A DNA stretch of 12,891 nucleotides from Roseburia sp. (GTDB taxonomy: Bacteria; Bacillota; Clostridia; Lachnospirales; Lachnospiraceae): positions 1 to 12,891 of the forward strand of contig JAGASC010000187.1 in NCBI GenBank assembly GCA_017621905.1, in the 5' to 3' direction. The notes beneath the pieces were generated by a model that worked only from the letters and a program-made list of their open reading frames with translations, ran no database searches and was not told the origin of the DNA. Positions 11,326 to 12,891 of the stretch are shown piece by piece. The stretch's first letter is position 1. The number at the start of each line of letters is the position of its first letter. The position numbers were made by a program, and so were the translations under genes.

Positions 11326-11461
11326 AGAGATTATCTGCAAGTATGAGAAGCGCACTATCCAGAGGACTATGGTGTGGGAAGTGGAACGGCTGCCCGGAGT
11401 GTTGGCCACAGATGATCAGATGATGGAGATTTTGGGAAATGACATTGAAAGAAGAAAATAG
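11291..11461 (+). CDS. 56-residue helical hypothetical protein
   Basis: ATG 11291 lies 7 bases after GGAGGTG (11277-11283). The product (MALRLVSADAVKEIICKYE, KRTIQRTMVWEVERL, ATDDQMMEILGNDIERRK) is charged and probably all helical. No motif is recognised. It overlaps the preceding frame by 35 bases and the next by 23 bases, so three consecutive small genes overlap in different frames. The strong ribosome site supports this one best. Confidence 0.6.
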   Translation: MALRLVSADAVKEIICKYEKRTIQRTMVWEVERLPGVLATDDQMMEILGNDIERRK

Positions 11462-11612
11462 CATAGAAATAGCGAACCAAGCTATTAAGTACGTAAAAGG
11501 AAACCCTTGTTGTATATGTTCACAAAAAAGTTTTTGTAAAGTCAAATATAAAGGAACTTGTAAGGTGTACATTGCGCTGAAATGCAAACTGATGAAAACA
11601 CCGGAATATTAA
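11439..11612 (+). CDS. Cys-rich 57-residue protein
   Basis: ATG 11439 with a poorly placed GGAG 11 bases upstream and GGGAA closer in. The product has six Cys in a short basic core: NPCCICSQKSFCKVKYKGTCKVYIALKC. The spacing (CC-x-C, then single Cys every 5-9 residues) suggests a small zinc-binding or disulphide-bonded fold; intracellular location favours zinc. No family is recognised. The region is more AT-rich than the preceding genes, marking a change of composition in the operon. Confidence 0.6.
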   Translation: MTLKEENSIEIANQAIKYVKGNPCCICSQKSFCKVKYKGTCKVYIALKCKLMKTPEY

Positions 11613-11644
11613 GATTTTAGGGAGAATTGGAGAAAGGAAAAAAG

Positions 11645-11881
11645 ATGGGATTAATTGATGCTTTTGCGAAGGATGATAGAGCAGAAATCAAAATGACAGA
11701 ACTGTGTGAATTGATAAAAGCAGGAGTTAAAGGAGAATTGCTCATGAATGCTGTAAACTGTAATGTACCTCATCAGTATATCAGAGAGATGGCTTCGGGA
11801 AATAAAGAAGTTTTGTTAAGTGAAGCTGGAAAGCAGGCCGAAACAGATGCCGGAGCGTATGGCCTTACTTCTGCAACTTAA
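11645..11881 (+). CDS. Hypothetical phage protein (78 aa)
   Basis: ATG 11645 follows AGAAAGGAAAAAAG; a TTG at 11627 in frame lies over the ribosome site. The product (MGLIDAFAKDDRAEIKMTE, LIKAGVKGELLMNAVNC, YIREMASGNKEVLLSEAG) is helical with a small polar tail ending GLTSAT. It resembles uncharacterised early proteins of clostridial phages in style, but I recognise no domain. It is separated by 18 bases from the next gene in the same direction. Confidence 0.65.
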   Translation: MGLIDAFAKDDRAEIKMTELCELIKAGVKGELLMNAVNCNVPHQYIREMASGNKEVLLSEAGKQAETDAGAYGLTSAT

Positions 11882-11899
11882 GATTTTGGAGGAAGTTAT

Positions 11900-12100
11900 A
11901 TGAGTGATACATTTTACAAGCCACTGACACCATCAATGCGGAATAACATCAATAACGCTATTGACAGAAATATTGCCGAACTTGATACGTGTCAAGAAAA
12001 TGCATTTGTCAATGTACAAAAAATCGGTCAACAGGTACTTAAAAACCTAATTAACGCATTGCCTGACGGGTATCCATTGCCGATGAAGAAATGCGATTAA
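11900..12100 (+). CDS. Hypothetical phage protein (66 aa)
   Basis: ATG 11900 follows GGAGGAAGTTAT. The 66-residue product (MSDTFYKPLTPSMRNNINNA, DRNIAELDTCQENAFVNVQ, IGQQVLKNLINALPDGYPL) is mostly helical and ends MKKCD. No motif or family is recognised. It is in the same early operon and probably translated from its own ribosome site. Confidence 0.65.
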   Translation: MSDTFYKPLTPSMRNNINNAIDRNIAELDTCQENAFVNVQKIGQQVLKNLINALPDGYPLPMKKCD

Positions 12101-12123
12101 ATTAAAAGATAGTGAGGTATGAT

Positions 12124-12438
12124 ATGGATAATAAAAAATTAGCAGCCGATAAAATAAAAAATGCAATTATGGATATTCAAGAATATATCGGTAATGGAGA
12201 GTACAACGGAGATAATCCTCCAATCTATTTATTAACAGCAACTTTGGCAATCAAAGCACTAGAAAATCAGATTCCGATAAAACCTAACCTTGAAGGTGAT
12301 GGTTATGACAACGAAGGAAATCTAATTTATGGCACATGGCTTTGTCCAAATTGTGATGCCCATTATGAAATAGACTATGATGATTACAATTATTGTCCTA
12401 TTTGTGGGCAAAAGGTGGATTTATCAGATATAAATTAA
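12124..12438 (+). CDS. Phage protein with C-terminal zinc ribbon
   Basis: ATG 12124 lies 5 bases after GTGAGGT, preferred over an in-frame ATG at 12112 that overlaps the ribosome site. The 104-residue product has a helical N-terminus (KLAADKIKNAIMDIQEYI) and a C-terminal zinc ribbon: WLCPNCDAHYEIDYDDYNYC then PICGQKVD, a C-x2-C ... C-x2-C pattern with an acidic loop. The ribbon probably binds one zinc and may serve protein or nucleic-acid contact. Proteins of this layout are frequent and uncharacterised in Firmicute phages. Confidence 0.75.
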   Translation: MDNKKLAADKIKNAIMDIQEYIGNGEYNGDNPPIYLLTATLAIKALENQIPIKPNLEGDGYDNEGNLIYGTWLCPNCDAHYEIDYDDYNYCPICGQKVDLSDIN

Positions 12439-12454
12439 GATTTAAAGGTGAATT

Positions 12455-12799
12455 ATGAAAAGAAGAAAGCTAAAAATACAGGAGCGTCAACAGGTTTATA
12501 AGATATGCGAAGGACATTGCGCATATTGCGGTTGTAAATTGGATTATAAAGACATGCAAGTAGACCACGTTACCCCTCTGCGAATTGGTGGAAAAGATGA
12601 ATTACATAACATGCTACCAGCTTGTCGGAGCTGCAACCATTATAAGGCTACATTTGATGTGGAAGGATATAGAAGGTATTTGTCTGGTATATCGCAAAGG
12701 CTCATAAGAGATAGTATACCGTATCAGGTGGCTATCAGATTCGGCCTGATAAAACATATAACGGACGAGGTAACATTTTATTTTGAGACATTAGATTAA
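12455..12799 (+). CDS. HNH endonuclease
   Basis: A 114-residue protein, ATG 12455 after AAGGTGAATT. The HNH motif is complete: CAYC (Cys22, Cys25), VDHVTPLRIGGKDELHNMLP with Asp37-His38 and Asn52, and ACRSCNHYKAT with Cys57, Cys60, Asn61 and Lys64. It matches the small freestanding McrA-like HNH class. Such genes can be mobile (homing) elements or phage nucleases, and near a packaging module they assist terminase. This one lies in the early operon, so a free-standing homing or recombination role is as likely. The last 40 residues (RLIRDSIPYQVAIRFGLIKH) are helical. Confidence 0.9.
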   Translation: MKRRKLKIQERQQVYKICEGHCAYCGCKLDYKDMQVDHVTPLRIGGKDELHNMLPACRSCNHYKATFDVEGYRRYLSGISQRLIRDSIPYQVAIRFGLIKHITDEVTFYFETLD

Positions 12800-12816
12800 A
12801 ATTTGAGAGGTGAAAC

Positions 12817-12891
12817 ATGAAAAACGGAGAAATTGGAGGAACGTGTATTGCCACGGATGAGAAAATAGCAGAAATGGATTGCTGTCCTTGC
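12817..12891 (+). CDS. Partial Cys-containing protein at window end
   Basis: ATG 12817 follows GAGAGGTGAAAC. The first 25 codons are open to the window edge and read MKNGEIGGTCIATDEKIAEM then DCCPC. The CCPC cluster suggests metal binding. Nothing more can be said about the family. Confidence 0.55.
   Translation, partial: MKNGEIGGTCIATDEKIAEMDCCPC

Noticed and set aside
11210..11587. Minus-strand open frame of 125 codons
   Set aside because: It is antisense to small rightward genes with good ribosome sites and shows no domain pattern.

Overview
The window looks like the integration, lysogeny-control and early (recombination/replication) half of a temperate phage of a low-to-mid-GC Firmicute, most likely a Clostridia host of the Lachnospiraceae type. 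The basis is strong AGGAGG-type ribosome binding sites, GTG/TTG starts, a CI plus ImmA (metalloprotease) repressor pair, and a RecE/RecT-like, resolvase, DnaD-like initiator, helicase-loader gene order typical of clostridial siphophages. The host assignment is inference; nothing here names a species.

Layout. Positions 1-1039 hold small accessory genes: a truncated minus-strand gene at the left edge, a divergently transcribed Cro/CI-type regulator with three matching palindromic operators between the two, and two small minus-strand hypothetical genes. Positions 1100-1390 are an attachment region. The 3' half of a tRNA-Lys gene (no 5' half) is flanked on BOTH sides by copies of GTCGTCA, two to the left and five to the right, which are probable integrase arm sites. 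Both arms together look like an intact attP, so the window probably comes from a circular/excised phage genome or from a tandem insertion, not from a simple attL. Positions 1389-4971 (minus strand) are the lysogeny module: tyrosine integrase with a hairpin-rich leader, a membrane-anchored DUF4041/GIY-YIG protein (candidate superinfection-exclusion or lysogenic-conversion gene), an ImmA-type metalloprotease, and a CI-type repressor. Positions 4972-5172 are the divergent CI/Cro operator region.

Rightward genes begin with cro (TTG start) and a small DNA-binding/excisionase-like gene. They are followed by two single-helix membrane micropeptides and a ribbon-helix-helix (RHH) protein. A convergent minus-strand RHH gene overlaps the last one. 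A near-perfect sigma-A promoter (TTGACA-16-TATAAT) at 6243-6270, flanked by an 11-bp inverted repeat, then drives the early operon. That operon encodes small proteins, a RecT-like annealing protein, a RecE/DUF3799-like PD-(D/E)XK nuclease, an HNH-like zinc protein, a Holliday junction resolvase, a DnaD-like replication initiator carrying seven tandem 12-bp repeats (putative origin), a helicase loader, and an AntA/ORF6C antirepressor. It ends with a string of small Cys-rich or hypothetical proteins and an HNH endonuclease.

How it works together (family knowledge plus inference). CI holds lysogeny by binding the TTAGCTAA-containing sites, and ImmA would inactivate CI on induction. Cro, with a nearly identical recognition helix, would compete for the same sites. 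The early operon then supplies recombination and replication functions, and the integrase acts at the adjacent attP. The most interesting points are the intact attP arrangement, the 7 x 12-bp iterons inside the initiator gene, the membrane-tethered GIY-YIG protein in the immunity region, the three-operator switch at the left end, and the RHH pair with symmetric sites at the early promoter.
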